DNA from: an uncultured Bacteroidaceae bacterium
GTDB lineage: Bacteria > Bacteroidota > Bacteroidia > Bacteroidales > Bacteroidaceae
Length of the DNA: 64,000 bases
Assembly: GCA_905234605.1 (NCBI GenBank)
Contig: CAJOIE010000001.1
Coordinates: 310,001 to 374,000, forward strand
Direction: 5' to 3'
The number at the start of each line of letters is the position of its first letter. The stretch's first letter is position 1. A model generated the notes under the pieces. That model was not told the DNA's origin. It worked only from the letters and a program-made list of their open reading frames with translations, and did no database searches. This document shows positions 8,769-18,375 of the stretch, piece after piece. The translations under genes were made by a program, and so were the position numbers.

Positions 8769-11700
8769 ATGCTTAAACACCTGCTTTCCGCCCTTCTGGC
8801 CGTTGCCGCCGCGGTGCCCGCGAGTGCACAGACCAGCTACAGCGGCACCGTGGTGGCCGACGAAGGAGCCTGGTGCTGGTTTGCCGACCCTCGCGCCATC
8901 CACTATGCCGATGCCGACGCTGGCATCGATGCCACCTATTTAGGTTATATCGATGTGCACGGCAACGTCAAGGCCACACAGTACGACCACATCACAGGCC
9001 ATAAGACTGACGTGCTCATACGTTCCTACTTCCAGCCAGACGACCACAACAACCCCACCTTCGTGGTCCTGCCGGACCGTCGTGTGATGATCTTCTACAC
9101 CCGCCACACCGACGAGCCCAAGATATGGTACCGCATCTCACGCCGTCCGGGCGACATCACCGCACTGGGCGAGGAGAAGTACCTGTCGACAGCAAACAAC
9201 ACTACCTACCCCTCGCCGTTCATCCTCAGCGACGACCCCGAGCACATCTATCTGTGCTGGCGAGGCATCAACTGGCATCCCACGCTGGCACGCCTCACCA
9301 TGCCCGACGAGAACGACGACTGCCACTTCGACTTCGGCCCGAAGCAGCTGGTGCAGAGCACCGGAGCCAGGCCCTACGCCAAGTACCAGAGCAACGGCAA
9401 GGACAAGATATATGTGGCCTACACCACAGGGCACCCCGACAACGAGATGCCCGACTGGCTCTACTTCAACGTCATCGACATCAACCACGGCAACGGCCCC
9501 ATCCTGCGCGACATCACAGGCATGCAGCTGTCCGTGGTGGCCAATGGTGTGTTCAACGTGAGCAAGCAGAGCAGCTATGCCTCCGCCTACCCTGCCACCA
9601 TCGTGGACAACACCGACAACATCCGCAACTGGGTGTGGCAGATAGCCCTCGACAGCAGCGGGAACCCCGTCATCGCCTATCCGCACATCGACAGTGCCAA
9701 GACCACACACGTGTACTGGTACGCCCGCTGGACAGGCACACAGTGGCGTCGCACTTGGGTGCAGTACGGAGGCCATGCCTTCCACCAGAACTGGAACAGC
9801 ACTGAGCTGTGCTACTCCGGCGGCATGGCCCTCGACCCCGACGACATCCACCAGCTCTACCTCTCCATCCCCACCATCAACGGTGCCTACAACAAGGACG
9901 GTGTCTACGAGATATGGCGCTACACCATCGACGACAACGGCACCGTGACCGCCTCCACCCAGATTACCCGCAGCTCGGCCAAGAACAACGTGCGCCCCTT
10001 CGTCCTGCCTGGTTCCACGGGCAGCCCCATCCGCCTGGCATGGATGAGCGGCGACTACTACTACTGGATTGTCAAGCAGGGCTATCCCAAGGGCTACCCC
10101 ACAGGCATACGCATGGATGCTGCGTGGGACGAGCAGCCGCTTGAGAGCTACTCCACCGCACGCGAGCTGCGCGCCGGCACCACACTGACAGCCACCTTTG
10201 CCATGGACGAGGCCAACTACTCGGGCACACTGCTGCGCGCCGGCGACGACTTCACCTACAGCCTTGATGCCGCCACGCAATGCCCCGTCATCACCATTGG
10301 CACGACGTCCTACATGAGCACCAACCGCCTGCTCACCTCCGACGACTGGGCCACCATGAGCACGGGCACCAGCGGCGACAACCACCCCACGAAGGTTACC
10401 ACGTGGGTGCTCACACTGACCTACGACGGGCAACGCCTCATCAGCTATCGCAACGGGCTGGCGGACCAGGTCATAGAGACCACCTCGCTGCAGGGCGGCG
10501 AGGCTTCGGTCACGGCAGCCGATGGCACACCCTCGCCCCACACGTGCCTCTCGCTCGCATCGATGGACGTGGCCACCACGCCGTTCACAGTGCAGAAGCT
10601 CGCCGCCGAGGCCGCAGAGCAGATGGCCAAGGATGCCGCTGCCCACGCCCTCGCCATGCTATCACTGCCGGCACAGACACGCACCGACATCGTGCTGCCA
10701 TCGCAGAAACTCAGCCAGGCCATCACGTGGACCACGAGCGACGCCAGCATCATCTCAGCCACAGGCACGCTGGCTCCGCTGACGCAGGATGCCGTCGTCA
10801 CGCTCACGGCCAGCACGGGCGGCGAGAGCCGCTCCTTCGACATCGTGGCCAAGGCTCGCGACATAGAGCAGAACGCTCGCTACTCCTTGCCCGAAGCCCT
10901 CGACCTGAGTGCCAACACCGCTGCAGGCTTCGCCACCAACACCTACGGCCTCGCGCCCGAAGGGCTGCTGCAAGGCCTCCGCTCATATACGGTGCTGCTC
11001 ACCGCCACCGCCGCCGACCTGGCCTCAAGCCCGCGGTTCTACGACTTCGGCTCGGCATCGGGCAACAGCCTCTTCCTGCGTGCACAGCCACTCTCGGCAG
11101 GCATCAAGCTGAACGGCGGCACCACCACGATGGTGACCTCATCAACAGCCCTGCAGGCAGGACGCAGCTACCAGATTGCCGTGAGCTACAACGCCGCCAC
11201 CCACACCACACGCATCTATCTCGACGGCGAGGAGGTGGCCGCAGGCCAGGACAATACGGCCGAGCCCTACCAACTCTACGAGGTGGCACGCGACACCCGC
11301 AACTACATAGGCCGCACACAGTGGTGGGACACAAACTACAAGGCCGACAATGTCGACCTGCGGGGCACCGTGGAGGCTCTCACCCTCTACGACGTGTGCC
11401 TCTCACGCCGTGAGATATGCGGGCTTCAGAACCTCCCTTTTGAGCAAAAGGAGCTACCTTCGCAGCTCCTGAACGGCGACTTCGAGGGCACCTACTCCGT
11501 GCAGGCCGGAAGCGGCGTGAGCTCCGACCGCGCCATCTACGTGCCCGAAGGGTGGACCGTGACACGCACCTCGCCCGACCAGAACGACATCACGGCCCTG
11601 CGCGCAGGCGACAAATACTACTCCAACTTCTTCGCCTCACTGCCGGCCCCCGACGCTGCCAGCACACAGACCTACTGGATACGCCAGAACTGGGGCACAC

Positions 11701-12122
11701 CCACCCTCACCCTCGCACAGGAGCTGCGCCTGCCTGCCGGCCTCTACACGCTCAGTGCCGACCTCTGGAAGAGCGGTCTCGGCGGCGATGCCACAGTGGC
11801 CGTCACCAGCGAGAGCGGCCTCACGCTCACCACCGCGACCATGCCCAACCTCACCGAGTGGCAGCACCTGAGCCTCGACTTCGCCAGTGACGGCGATGCC
11901 TCGACCACCATACAGCTCATAGCCGCCCACAACTCGGCCGGCAGCGAGAAGATCATAGGCTGGGACAACGTAGCCGTCACCACGCGTGAGGGCACCGCCG
12001 TTACCGCACCACGGGCAGCCACCAGCGCCGATGCCGTCTACGACCTCGCCGGACGGCGCGTCACCCGCCCCGCCGCACACGGCATCTACATCCGTCCGGC
12101 CCACGGCAAGGCCGTGCGCTGA
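8769..12122 (+). CDS. Secreted multidomain BNR-4 propeller enzyme (probable polysaccharide lyase/hydrolase)
   Basis: The 1117-residue product has a signal peptide (MLKHLLSALLAVAAAVPASAQ). Residues about 25-450 form a BNR-4-type beta-propeller ('GAWCWFADPRAIHY', 'YLGYIDVHGNVKATQYDH', 'DDHNNPTFVVLPDRRVMIFYTRH'); the DDHNNP histidine (H93) is conserved in the PL24/PL25-like lyases, so lyase activity is plausible but unproven. After a linker come an atrophied Ig-like module ('AITWTTSDASIISATGTL', about 640-710), a LamG-like jelly roll ('YQIAVSYNAATHTTRIYLDGEEV' to 'GTVEALTLYDVCLSRREI', about 740-900), a carbohydrate-binding-like module (about 910-1080), and a C-terminal tail 'AVYDLAGRRVTRPAAHGIYI' that resembles a type IX sorting tail. 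Start 8769 is chosen because it opens the signal peptide. Confidence 0.8.
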   Translation: MLKHLLSALLAVAAAVPASAQTSYSGTVVADEGAWCWFADPRAIHYADADAGIDATYLGYIDVHGNVKATQYDHITGHKTDVLIRSYFQPDDHNNPTFVVLPDRRVMIFYTRHTDEPKIWYRISRRPGDITALGEEKYLSTANNTTYPSPFILSDDPEHIYLCWRGINWHPTLARLTMPDENDDCHFDFGPKQLVQSTGARPYAKYQSNGKDKIYVAYTTGHPDNEMPDWLYFNVIDINHGNGPILRDITGMQLSVVANGVFNVSKQSSYASAYPATIVDNTDNIRNWVWQIALDSSGNPVIAYPHIDSAKTTHVYWYARWTGTQWRRTWVQYGGHAFHQNWNSTELCYSGGMALDPDDIHQLYLSIPTINGAYNKDGVYEIWRYTIDDNGTVTASTQITRSSAKNNVRPFVLPGSTGSPIRLAWMSGDYYYWIVKQGYPKGYPTGIRMDAAWDEQPLESYSTARELRAGTTLTATFAMDEANYSGTLLRAGDDFTYSLDAATQCPVITIGTTSYMSTNRLLTSDDWATMSTGTSGDNHPTKVTTWVLTLTYDGQRLISYRNGLADQVIETTSLQGGEASVTAADGTPSPHTCLSLASMDVATTPFTVQKLAAEAAEQMAKDAAAHALAMLSLPAQTRTDIVLPSQKLSQAITWTTSDASIISATGTLAPLTQDAVVTLTASTGGESRSFDIVAKARDIEQNARYSLPEALDLSANTAAGFATNTYGLAPEGLLQGLRSYTVLLTATAADLASSPRFYDFGSASGNSLFLRAQPLSAGIKLNGGTTTMVTSSTALQAGRSYQIAVSYNAATHTTRIYLDGEEVAAGQDNTAEPYQLYEVARDTRNYIGRTQWWDTNYKADNVDLRGTVEALTLYDVCLSRREICGLQNLPFEQKELPSQLLNGDFEGTYSVQAGSGVSSDRAIYVPEGWTVTRTSPDQNDITALRAGDKYYSNFFASLPAPDAASTQTYWIRQNWGTPTLTLAQELRLPAGLYTLSADLWKSGLGGDATVAVTSESGLTLTTATMPNLTEWQHLSLDFASDGDASTTIQLIAAHNSAGSEKIIGWDNVAVTTREGTAVTAPRAATSADAVYDLAGRRVTRPAAHGIYIRPAHGKAVR

Positions 12123-12186
12123 GGCCGCACGCGACAGCGGGAGCCAACGCATCTCGTTGCCACACCAGCCACAGGCGGCCGCTGAG

Positions 12187-12310
12187 CCCCACGCAGGGTA
12201 ATGGCACATCACCATGCAGGGTATCGCCACATCACCATGCAGGGTAAAACGCAAGAGGGTGCAGGGAGAACACGAAGTCCCTGCACCCTCATTTTGTGCC
12301 CCATGCACGC
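12187..12310. repeat. TGCA-centred 22-23 bp periodic repeat, array B
   Basis: Cores start at 12192 (CGCA, one change), 12215, 12238, 12260, 12282 and 12304: steps 23, 23, 22, 22, 22. Units include CACCATGCAGGGT twice. The units at 12260 and 12282 are longer and exactly complementary, forming the hairpin listed separately. The array occupies most of the 191-base gap between convergent genes and ends four bases from the fmt stop codon. Confidence 0.85.
12255..12290. terminator. Perfect 13-bp hairpin, likely bidirectional terminator
   Basis: GAGGGTGCAGGGA (12255-12267), a 10-base loop, then TCCCTGCACCCTC (12278-12290), followed by ATTTTG on the plus strand. It lies between the 3' ends of the BNR-4 gene and fmt. 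The two arms coincide with two consecutive units of array B, so the hairpin appears to be built from the repeat itself. Confidence 0.7.
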
Positions 12311-12313
12311 AGG

Positions 12314-13276
12314 CTATCCCAGCGTAGCTCCCTCCAGACGGGCACCACGCAGGAAGTCGGCCGCCGCCATGCGCCGTTTGCCCGCCACCTGTATGTCGGT
12401 CAGGCACAGCAGGCCGTCGGCAAAGCGGACAGCGAGAGGACTCCCCACGACCTCACGCAAGGAGGCAGGGACATCGGTGTCTGCCGCAACCTCGGCGGCA
12501 AACACCTTGAGCACCACCTCGCGGCCATCGGGGTAGCGCAGCGTGGTCCATGCCCCGGGATAAGGCGAGAGGCCGCGAATGAAGTTGCGGGCTGTGCGAG
12601 CCGTGTGCCAAGCCCACTCTATGCGGCAGGTGTCCTTGAAGAGTTTCGGGGCAGTGCTGCTCTGCGGCGTGGGCTGCGGCAGCTGCTCCTGCGGAATGGG
12701 CCGCACGGTGCCTGCGGCAATATCGTCGAGGGTGCGGCACACGAGGTCGGCACCCACCAGAGCAAGACGGTCGTAGACATCGCCCACACAGTCGGCATCG
12801 CCTATGGGCACACGCTGCTGATGGATGATGGCACCCGTGTCGATGTCATGGTCGAGGAAGAAAGTGGTCACACCCGTCTCCTGCTCTCCGTTGATCACGG
12901 CCCAGTTGATAGGTGCCGCGCCACGGTACTTGGGCAGGAGAGCGGCATGCAGGTTGAAGGTGCCGCGCGGCGGCATGGCCCACACCACCTCGGGCAACAT
13001 GCGGAAGGCCACCACCACCTGCACATCGGCTTGCAGCTGGCGCAGCTGGCTGAGGAAGGCTTCATCGCGCAGCCGCTCCGGCTGTAGCACCGGCAGGCCG
13101 TGGGCCACGGCATATTGCTTGACGGGCGAGCTGGAGAGCGTGTCGTGGTGGCGGCCCACAGGCTTGTCGGGCATGGTGACCACGCCCACCACGTTGTAGC
13201 CCCGTTCCACGAGGCGTTGAAGGCTGATGAGGGCAAACTCGGGGGTGCCCATGAATACTATGCGCATATCTTTCAT
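12314..13276 (-). CDS. fmt: Methionyl-tRNA formyltransferase
   Basis: This 320-residue enzyme formylates Met-tRNA for translation initiation. The N-terminal domain starts 'MRIVFMGTPEFALISLQRL' and contains 'NLHAALLPKYRGAAPINWAVINGE', the formyl-folate binding and catalytic block (the usual HASLLP reads HAALLP); 'DHDIDTGAIIHQQRVPI' supplies the catalytic aspartate region. The C-terminal tRNA-binding OB domain runs from about 205 to 310. The ATG at 13274-13276 gives the family N-terminus MKDMRIVFMG. That ATG overlaps the stop of a fossil reading frame (ATGA). Confidence 0.95.
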   Translation of the reverse strand: MKDMRIVFMGTPEFALISLQRLVERGYNVVGVVTMPDKPVGRHHDTLSSSPVKQYAVAHGLPVLQPERLRDEAFLSQLRQLQADVQVVVAFRMLPEVVWAMPPRGTFNLHAALLPKYRGAAPINWAVINGEQETGVTTFFLDHDIDTGAIIHQQRVPIGDADCVGDVYDRLALVGADLVCRTLDDIAAGTVRPIPQEQLPQPTPQSSTAPKLFKDTCRIEWAWHTARTARNFIRGLSPYPGAWTTLRYPDGREVVLKVFAAEVAADTDVPASLREVVGSPLAVRFADGLLCLTDIQVAGKRRMAAADFLRGARLEGATLG

Positions 13277-13478
13277 TTCACAAGCATCTTGCGGCCGCGT
13301 TGCACATAGAGACCCGGTGCCGTGGCTGCTGCCGGACGACCCGTGAGGTCGTAGCAGCACATGAGCGACGGCACAGGTGAGGCACGGGAGCCCATGTGCA
13401 CAACATGCCGTCGGCCTCGGCACAGACTTGGCCGGCACAGCACATCATGGCATGCATCAGGCGAAGAAGATGCTTCAT
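13273..13478 (-). pseudogene. Fossil of a secreted protein: signal-like start and sorting-type tail in different frames
   Basis: Just upstream of fmt, one frame ends 'CYDLTGRPAAATAPGLYVQRGRKMLVK'-like (shortened: CYDLTGRP, then GLYVQRGRKMLVK, then TGA at 13273-13275). This matches the C-terminal tails of the other large secreted proteins in this window. A different frame begins at 13478 with MKHLLRLMHAMMCCAGQVCAE, resembling a signal peptide. The two are about 100 bases apart and out of frame, so this looks like a gene that lost its middle. The tail is convincing; the signal-like start could be chance. Confidence 0.5.
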
Positions 13479-13551
13479 TCAGTTAGAAGGTATTACAGTT
13501 GGTCCTTGCACCAGGAAGCCGCAAAAGCATGAGGCAGAGCCTGCGGGAGGC

Positions 13552-15327
13552 TCACTCATCGCTGAGGTCGGCCATCATCTGGCGGTAGGTGGCAAAGAGG
13601 TGGCTGCGGCGTATGAAGCCTACGAAGATGCCACTGCTGTCCACCACCGGCAGCGTCCATGCCTTGGTGCGGTCGAAGGTGTCCATGACAATGTCCATGG
13701 CATCCTGCGTGGTGAGCAGTGCAGCGGGGCGACTCATGAGCTGCGACACGTGCAGCTGGTGATAGAGCTCCGTGCGGAACATGACGTGGCGCACGCTGTC
13801 GAGGATGAGCACCCCGAGCAGCTTGCCGGCATCGTCGACAACGGGAAACACGTCGCGGGTGGATGCCGACACCTGCCGCACTATCTCCCCAAGGTCGTCG
13901 GCAGGGTGCAGGTGCTCCTCGTAGCGCTCAATCACTGAGTCCATCGACATGAGCGTCAGTATGGCATGATCCTTGTGGTGAGTCACGAGCTGCCCCTTAC
14001 GGGCCAGGCGCATGGTGTAGATGCTGTGGGGCTCAAAGGCAATGATAGTCAGGTAGGACGACACAGCCACAATCATCAGGGGCAGGAAGAGGCCGTAGCC
14101 ACCCGTGAGCTCGGCTATGAGGAAGATGCCTGTGAGCGGAGCGTGCATCACGCCGCTCATCAGGCCCGCCATGCCCAAGAGTGCGAAATTGTTCTCTGGC
14201 AGGGCAACGGTGCCGCCCCACACCATGTTCCACAACAAGGCGAAGAGGAAACCTGTGGCACAGCCCAGGAAAAGTGTCGGGGCAAAGGTGCCGCCGCAAC
14301 CGCCACCGCTGTTAGTGGCCGTGGTGGCAAACACCTTGCACACGATGATGCCTGCCAGATAGAGCATGAGCAGATGGGGCGACGTGTAGAAGTAGGAGCC
14401 GGCCATGACCTCGCGCCAGTCGGCCTCGCCGTGACCATTCAGCAGCAGGCGTATCATGTCGTAGCCCTCACCATATAATGAAGGGAACACGAAGATGAGC
14501 ACACTCAGTATGGGTGCCGCAACAAGGAAGCGCCGCCATGGTGCACCAAGACGGCGGAACTGATCCTCAAGCCAGTTCATCACGCGGGTGAAGTAGAGAG
14601 CCACCAGCCCGCAGCTGATGCCAAGGAAAAGATAGGCCGGCAGGCGCTCCAAGGCAAAGGCATTGGTCAGGTGGAATTCAAAGAGGGTGCCTGTGCCTGC
14701 GATGGCGAAGGTCACGGCGGCTGCCGTCACACAACTCACCAACAGCGGCAGGAGGCTGCCCAGCGTGAAGTCGAGCATCAGCACCTCGAGCGTGAACACC
14801 AGGCCTGCAATGGGTGCCTTGAAGATGCCCGAGACGGCTCCTGCCGCACCACAGCCTACGAGCAGCATCACCTGCTTGGAGTTCAGACCGAACAGGCGAC
14901 CCAGCGTGGAACCGATGGCAGAGCCCGTCAGCACGATGGGTGCCTCAGCTCCCACCGAACCGCCGAAACCGATGGTGATGCCCGATGCCACTACTGACGA
15001 CCATGTGTTGTGTGCCTTCAGGTAGCTTCGCTTGCGGGCAATGGCATAGAGTATCTTGGTGATGCCATGCCCTATGTCGTCGCGCACCACGTAGCGCACA
15101 AAGAGCCCCGTGAGCAGGATGCCAACGACGGGATACACCAAGTACAGCCAGTTGGCACCAGCAATGGAGAAATGCGCCGTGAGCAGGTGCCCTATCTGGC
15201 CGATGAGCCACTTCAGCACCAAGCCGGCCATGGCAGTGAGCACGCCGATGAGCAACGACAGCAGCAGCATGAACTGCTTGTCGGATATGTGCGAGCGTCG
15301 CTGCTCAAGGAGTTGTGTGAAGTGCAT
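13552..15327 (-). CDS. ClC-family chloride channel/antiporter with CBS pair
   Basis: A 591-residue membrane protein with about ten or more hydrophobic helices from residue 20 to 430, followed by two CBS domains (about 445-575). ClC signatures are visible: 'GFGGSVGAEAPIVLTGSAIGS' (usual GREGP reads GAEAP, keeping the gating glutamate) and 'GGGCGGTFAPTLFLGCATG' (GxFxP). CBS domains usually sense adenine nucleotides and gate the channel. Start 15327 (MHFTQLLEQRRSHISDKQ) is preferred; 63 extra bases upstream give no family sequence. Transport mode (channel or H+/Cl- exchange, or fluoride) cannot be decided here. Confidence 0.9.
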   Translation of the reverse strand: MHFTQLLEQRRSHISDKQFMLLLSLLIGVLTAMAGLVLKWLIGQIGHLLTAHFSIAGANWLYLVYPVVGILLTGLFVRYVVRDDIGHGITKILYAIARKRSYLKAHNTWSSVVASGITIGFGGSVGAEAPIVLTGSAIGSTLGRLFGLNSKQVMLLVGCGAAGAVSGIFKAPIAGLVFTLEVLMLDFTLGSLLPLLVSCVTAAAVTFAIAGTGTLFEFHLTNAFALERLPAYLFLGISCGLVALYFTRVMNWLEDQFRRLGAPWRRFLVAAPILSVLIFVFPSLYGEGYDMIRLLLNGHGEADWREVMAGSYFYTSPHLLMLYLAGIIVCKVFATTATNSGGGCGGTFAPTLFLGCATGFLFALLWNMVWGGTVALPENNFALLGMAGLMSGVMHAPLTGIFLIAELTGGYGLFLPLMIVAVSSYLTIIAFEPHSIYTMRLARKGQLVTHHKDHAILTLMSMDSVIERYEEHLHPADDLGEIVRQVSASTRDVFPVVDDAGKLLGVLILDSVRHVMFRTELYHQLHVSQLMSRPAALLTTQDAMDIVMDTFDRTKAWTLPVVDSSGIFVGFIRRSHLFATYRQMMADLSDE

Positions 15328-15414
15328 GGTGAACAATGGGTGGCTGGATATTGGCTGTAGGGCAATAGTGGCAGGGGTGTACGGCTCCACTCCTGATGCT
15401 ACGGGTGGCGGTGC

Positions 15415-15990
15415 TCACTTCCGTATCACTGTCACCTCGCCCGACGGCGTGAGCTTGATGATGGCCGACGGCTCGTGGCGCGAGGTGTCGCGCTGGCGGG
15501 ATGTGCACACATAGTCCACGGCGCGCAGCAGCGCAGGGTCAATGTCGGCAAATGTCTGCGGCGCAGGCTGCCCGCTGATATTGGCTGAGGTGCTGACGAT
15601 GGCTTTCTGGAAGCGGTAGCACAGCGTCTGTGAGAACACCTCGGCGGTGACGCGCAGCCCGATGCTGCCGTCCTCGGCCAGCAGGTTGGGCGCAAGATTG
15701 ACAGCATTGGAGAGGATGATTGTCGTGGGGCGTGTGGCGAGGTCGAAGATGTCCCATGCCACATCGGGCACACCGCGCACATAGCGTTGCAGGCGTCCCT
15801 GGCTGTCGACGAGGCATATAAGTGCCTTGGAGTCCTCACGCTGCTTGATTGCGTAGACCTTACGCACAGCCTCGGGGTTGGTGGCATCGCAGCCGATGCC
15901 CCAGACGGTGTCGGTGGGGTAAATGATGGTGCCGCCCTGGCGGAGCACGTCCACTGCGCGGCGTATGTCTTCGTCTCGTTCTTTGCTCAT
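15415..15990 (-). CDS. tsaC: L-threonylcarbamoyladenylate synthase (YrdC/Sua5 family)
   Basis: The 191-residue product makes the threonylcarbamoyl-AMP used for t6A modification of ANN-decoding tRNAs. It starts MSKERDEDIRRAVDVLRQGG and shows the YrdC core: 'TIIYPTDTVWGIGCDATNPEAV', 'KVYAIKQREDSKALICLVDS' (KxR nucleotide-binding residues), 'SIGLRVTA' and 'IVSTSANISGQPAP'. It has only the YrdC domain, without a Sua5 C-terminal domain. Start at 15988-15990 fits the family; the upstream extension is not conserved. It sits beside the ClC gene with a gap of about 90 bases. Confidence 0.93.
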   Translation of the reverse strand: MSKERDEDIRRAVDVLRQGGTIIYPTDTVWGIGCDATNPEAVRKVYAIKQREDSKALICLVDSQGRLQRYVRGVPDVAWDIFDLATRPTTIILSNAVNLAPNLLAEDGSIGLRVTAEVFSQTLCYRFQKAIVSTSANISGQPAPQTFADIDPALLRAVDYVCTSRQRDTSRHEPSAIIKLTPSGEVTVIRK

Positions 15991-16014
15991 TGCAGGAGAT
16001 GTTAAGGTCTGCTG

Positions 16015-16022
16015 CAAATATA
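16015..16022 (-). promoter_or_regulatory. Candidate -7 element for tsaC
   Basis: The minus strand reads TATATTTG, matching TAnnTTTG, 25 bases before the tsaC start. A TTTG lies 23 bases further upstream (16046-16049), slightly beyond the usual spacing. Confidence 0.4.
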
Positions 16023-16118
16023 CACCACTTTGGCCAAACCGCCAGCAAAAGCATGCCACTATGACAGTGCTTCCGACGAGTATCTGCACTACATCATGGC
16101 AGCGGCATGGCAACGTGT

Positions 16119-17756
16119 TCAGAACTCGCTTGTGAAGTGGAAACGTATGTGCTTGAAGTCCTGTTGCGCCATTGAGAGCACATAGCCCGAGTCGGCCAGG
16201 AACACATCGCGTCCTTCGCGGTCCAGGGCCATGTACTGGTACTTGCGCTTCTTGAAGGCATCGAGTTCGGCGGCATCGTCGCTCTCCACCCAGCAGGCCT
16301 TGTAGAGGCTCACGGGCTCCCAGCGGCAGCGCGCGCCATACTCGTGCTCAAGGCGGTACTGTATGACCTCAAACTGCAGCTGTCCCACCGTGCCGATGAG
16401 CTTGCGGCCGTTGAACTGGTTGACGAAGAGCTGTGCCACGCCCTCGTCCATGAGCTGTGCTATGCCGCGTTCCAGCTGCTTGGTCTTCATGGGGTCGGCA
16501 TTCTCTATGTACTTGAACATCTCGGGCGAGAACGACGGCAGGCCGCGGAAGTGCAGCAGCTCGCCTTCGGTCAGGGTGTCGCCGATCTTGAAGGTGCCAT
16601 TGTCGGGCAGGCCCACTATGTCTCCAGGCCAGGCCTCATCGATGGTGCTCTTGCGCTGTGCCATGAACTGCGTGGGCGAGGAGAAGCGCAGCGTCTTGCC
16701 GGAGCGCACATGCAGATAGGGTGTGCCGCGGCTGAAGCGTCCTGAGCACACCTTGCAGAAGGCTATGCACGAGCGGTGGTTGGGGTCTATGTTGGCTGTT
16801 ATCTTGAAGATGAAGCCTGTGAACTTATCCTCCTCGGGCATCACCTGCCGCTCCTCGGCCTGTGTGGGGCGCGGCGAGGGGGCTATCTCCACGAAGCAGT
16901 CGAGCAGTTCCCTGACGCCAAAGTTGTTGAGTGCAGAACCGAAGAACACGGGTGCCACTTCGGCGTCGAGGTATGTCTGTCGGTCAAACACGGGGTATAC
17001 GCCATCTATTATCTCGAGGTCGTCGAGGAGCTTGGCGGCATCGTCTTCAGCTCCTTCCCTGCCTCCGCCAAGCGGGAGGAGTGCATCCACCAACAGCTGG
17101 CGGCTATCCGCCGACTGTCCCTCTCCCACGGATGTGGAGCCTGTGGCCAGGCTTATCCTCACGGTCTCGGTGACACGCTGTTTGTCGGGTTGGAAGAGGT
17201 TGAGCGAGCTTTCATATATATTGTATACGCCTTTGAAGCGCTGACCCTGATTGATGGGCCAGGAGAGTGGGCGCACCTTGATTTGCAGCTCTTCCTCGAG
17301 CTCGTCGAGGAGGTCGAAGGGGTCCTTGCCTTCGCGGTCCATTTTGTTGACGAAGACTATCACGGGAGTCTTGCGCATGCGGCACACGGTCATCAGCTTG
17401 CGCGTCTGTGCCTCCACGCCCTTGGCTCCGTCCACCACGATGATGGCAGCGTCCACGGCAGTGAGTGTGCGGAAGGTGTCCTCGGCGAAGTCCTGGTGGC
17501 CTGGCGTGTCGAGGATGTTGATCTTGTAGTCGTTGTAGTCGAACTCCATGACGGACGTGGTGACCGAGATGCCGCGTTGCTTCTCTATCTCCATCCAGTC
17601 GGAGGTGGCTGTCTTCTTTATCTTGTTGCTCTTCACTGCGCCGGCCACCTGTATCTGTCCGCCGAAGAGCAGGAGTTTCTCGGTCAGGGTGGTCTTGCCC
17701 GCATCGGGGTGTGAGATGATGGCGAAGGTGCGGCGGCGTTGTATCTCTTGGTTCAT
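16119..17756 (-). CDS. prfC: Peptide chain release factor 3
   Basis: RF3 is a GTPase that recycles release factors 1 and 2 from the ribosome. This 545-residue protein has the GTP-binding motifs '[16 protein letters not shown]' (G1), '[16 protein letters not shown]' (G3) and '[18 protein letters not shown]' (G4), then domain II ('[21 protein letters not shown]') and the RF3-specific domain III ('[17 protein letters not shown]'). Length is normal. The ATG at 17754-17756 gives the family start [13 protein letters not shown]. It follows the DUF4924 gene on the same strand with a 36-base gap. Confidence 0.95.
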   Translation of the reverse strand: MNQEIQRRRTFAIISHPDAGKTTLTEKLLLFGGQIQVAGAVKSNKIKKTATSDWMEIEKQRGISVTTSVMEFDYNDYKINILDTPGHQDFAEDTFRTLTAVDAAIIVVDGAKGVEAQTRKLMTVCRMRKTPVIVFVNKMDREGKDPFDLLDELEEELQIKVRPLSWPINQGQRFKGVYNIYESSLNLFQPDKQRVTETVRISLATGSTSVGEGQSADSRQLLVDALLPLGGGREGAEDDAAKLLDDLEIIDGVYPVFDRQTYLDAEVAPVFFGSALNNFGVRELLDCFVEIAPSPRPTQAEERQVMPEEDKFTGFIFKITANIDPNHRSCIAFCKVCSGRFSRGTPYLHVRSGKTLRFSSPTQFMAQRKSTIDEAWPGDIVGLPDNGTFKIGDTLTEGELLHFRGLPSFSPEMFKYIENADPMKTKQLERGIAQLMDEGVAQLFVNQFNGRKLIGTVGQLQFEVIQYRLEHEYGARCRWEPVSLYKACWVESDDAAELDAFKKRKYQYMALDREGRDVFLADSGYVLSMAQQDFKHIRFHFTSEF

Positions 17757-17792
17757 GTATCGTAGCTTTGTTGGTGTCAAGTGTGTTCGGCC

Positions 17793-18335
17793 CTACAGCT
17801 CCAGCTCGCCGGTGCGTTCCTTGTGCCAGGCGTCGGCCAGGAGGGCCATGAGGCGCGACACGTGGGTCACGGCCACGGCTGTCTCGGGGCTCACCTCGCG
17901 CTTCTGCATGCGCAGCACGATGATGCCGTAGAGGAGCTCGAGGCAGTTCTCGGTCTCGCTCATGTGGGTGTGCCCGTTGCGTGAGCGCAGCTCCACGATG
18001 AAGGGCAGCGCGCGGGCGTAGGCTGCGGCATAGTCGGGCTGTCGGTCGCTGCCGAGGAGCTGCAGGTGCAGGTCGTGCATGAGTGCCACGGTGCCCTGGT
18101 TGATGCGCAGATGTCCGCTCTCTGCGACTTGCTCCTCGCGCATCATGCGGCACAGGTGTCCGAGCCACTCGGCCTCGGCCTGCAGCTCGGCGGGCGGGTA
18201 GGCAAAGCGCGCGACATAGTCCGAGGCCACGCGCTCGGCGTCGCAGTGGTAGGCGCGCAGCGTGTCTTCGAGCTGCCACATGTAGAGCACATACTCCACT
18301 ATGTTGCTGTCCTTGAGTTGTCTTGCTATCTTCAC
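17793..18335 (-). CDS. DUF4924 family protein
   Basis: A 180-residue predominantly helical cytoplasmic protein beginning 'MKIARQLKDSNIVEYVLYMWQLEDTLRAY'. This opening and the central 'NQGTVALMHDLHLQLL' match DUF4924, a family largely confined to Bacteroidetes and of unknown function. It lies between the LysE-type transporter and prfC, all on the minus strand and closely spaced, suggesting one transcript. No catalytic motif or membrane segment is visible. Confidence 0.75.
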   Translation of the reverse strand: MKIARQLKDSNIVEYVLYMWQLEDTLRAYHCDAERVASDYVARFAYPPAELQAEAEWLGHLCRMMREEQVAESGHLRINQGTVALMHDLHLQLLGSDRQPDYAAAYARALPFIVELRSRNGHTHMSETENCLELLYGIIVLRMQKREVSPETAVAVTHVSRLMALLADAWHKERTGELEL

Positions 18336-18375
18336 GGCTGTTGGGGTGTAGGCTATGTGGAGGCGGGCGCAGGCG

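Noticed and set aside
9138-10646. Long open frame on the minus strand (502 codons) inside the BNR-4 gene
   Set aside because: Its Val/Gly/Ala-rich, low-complexity protein resembles no family; it is a by-product of GC-rich codon use opposite a convincing gene.
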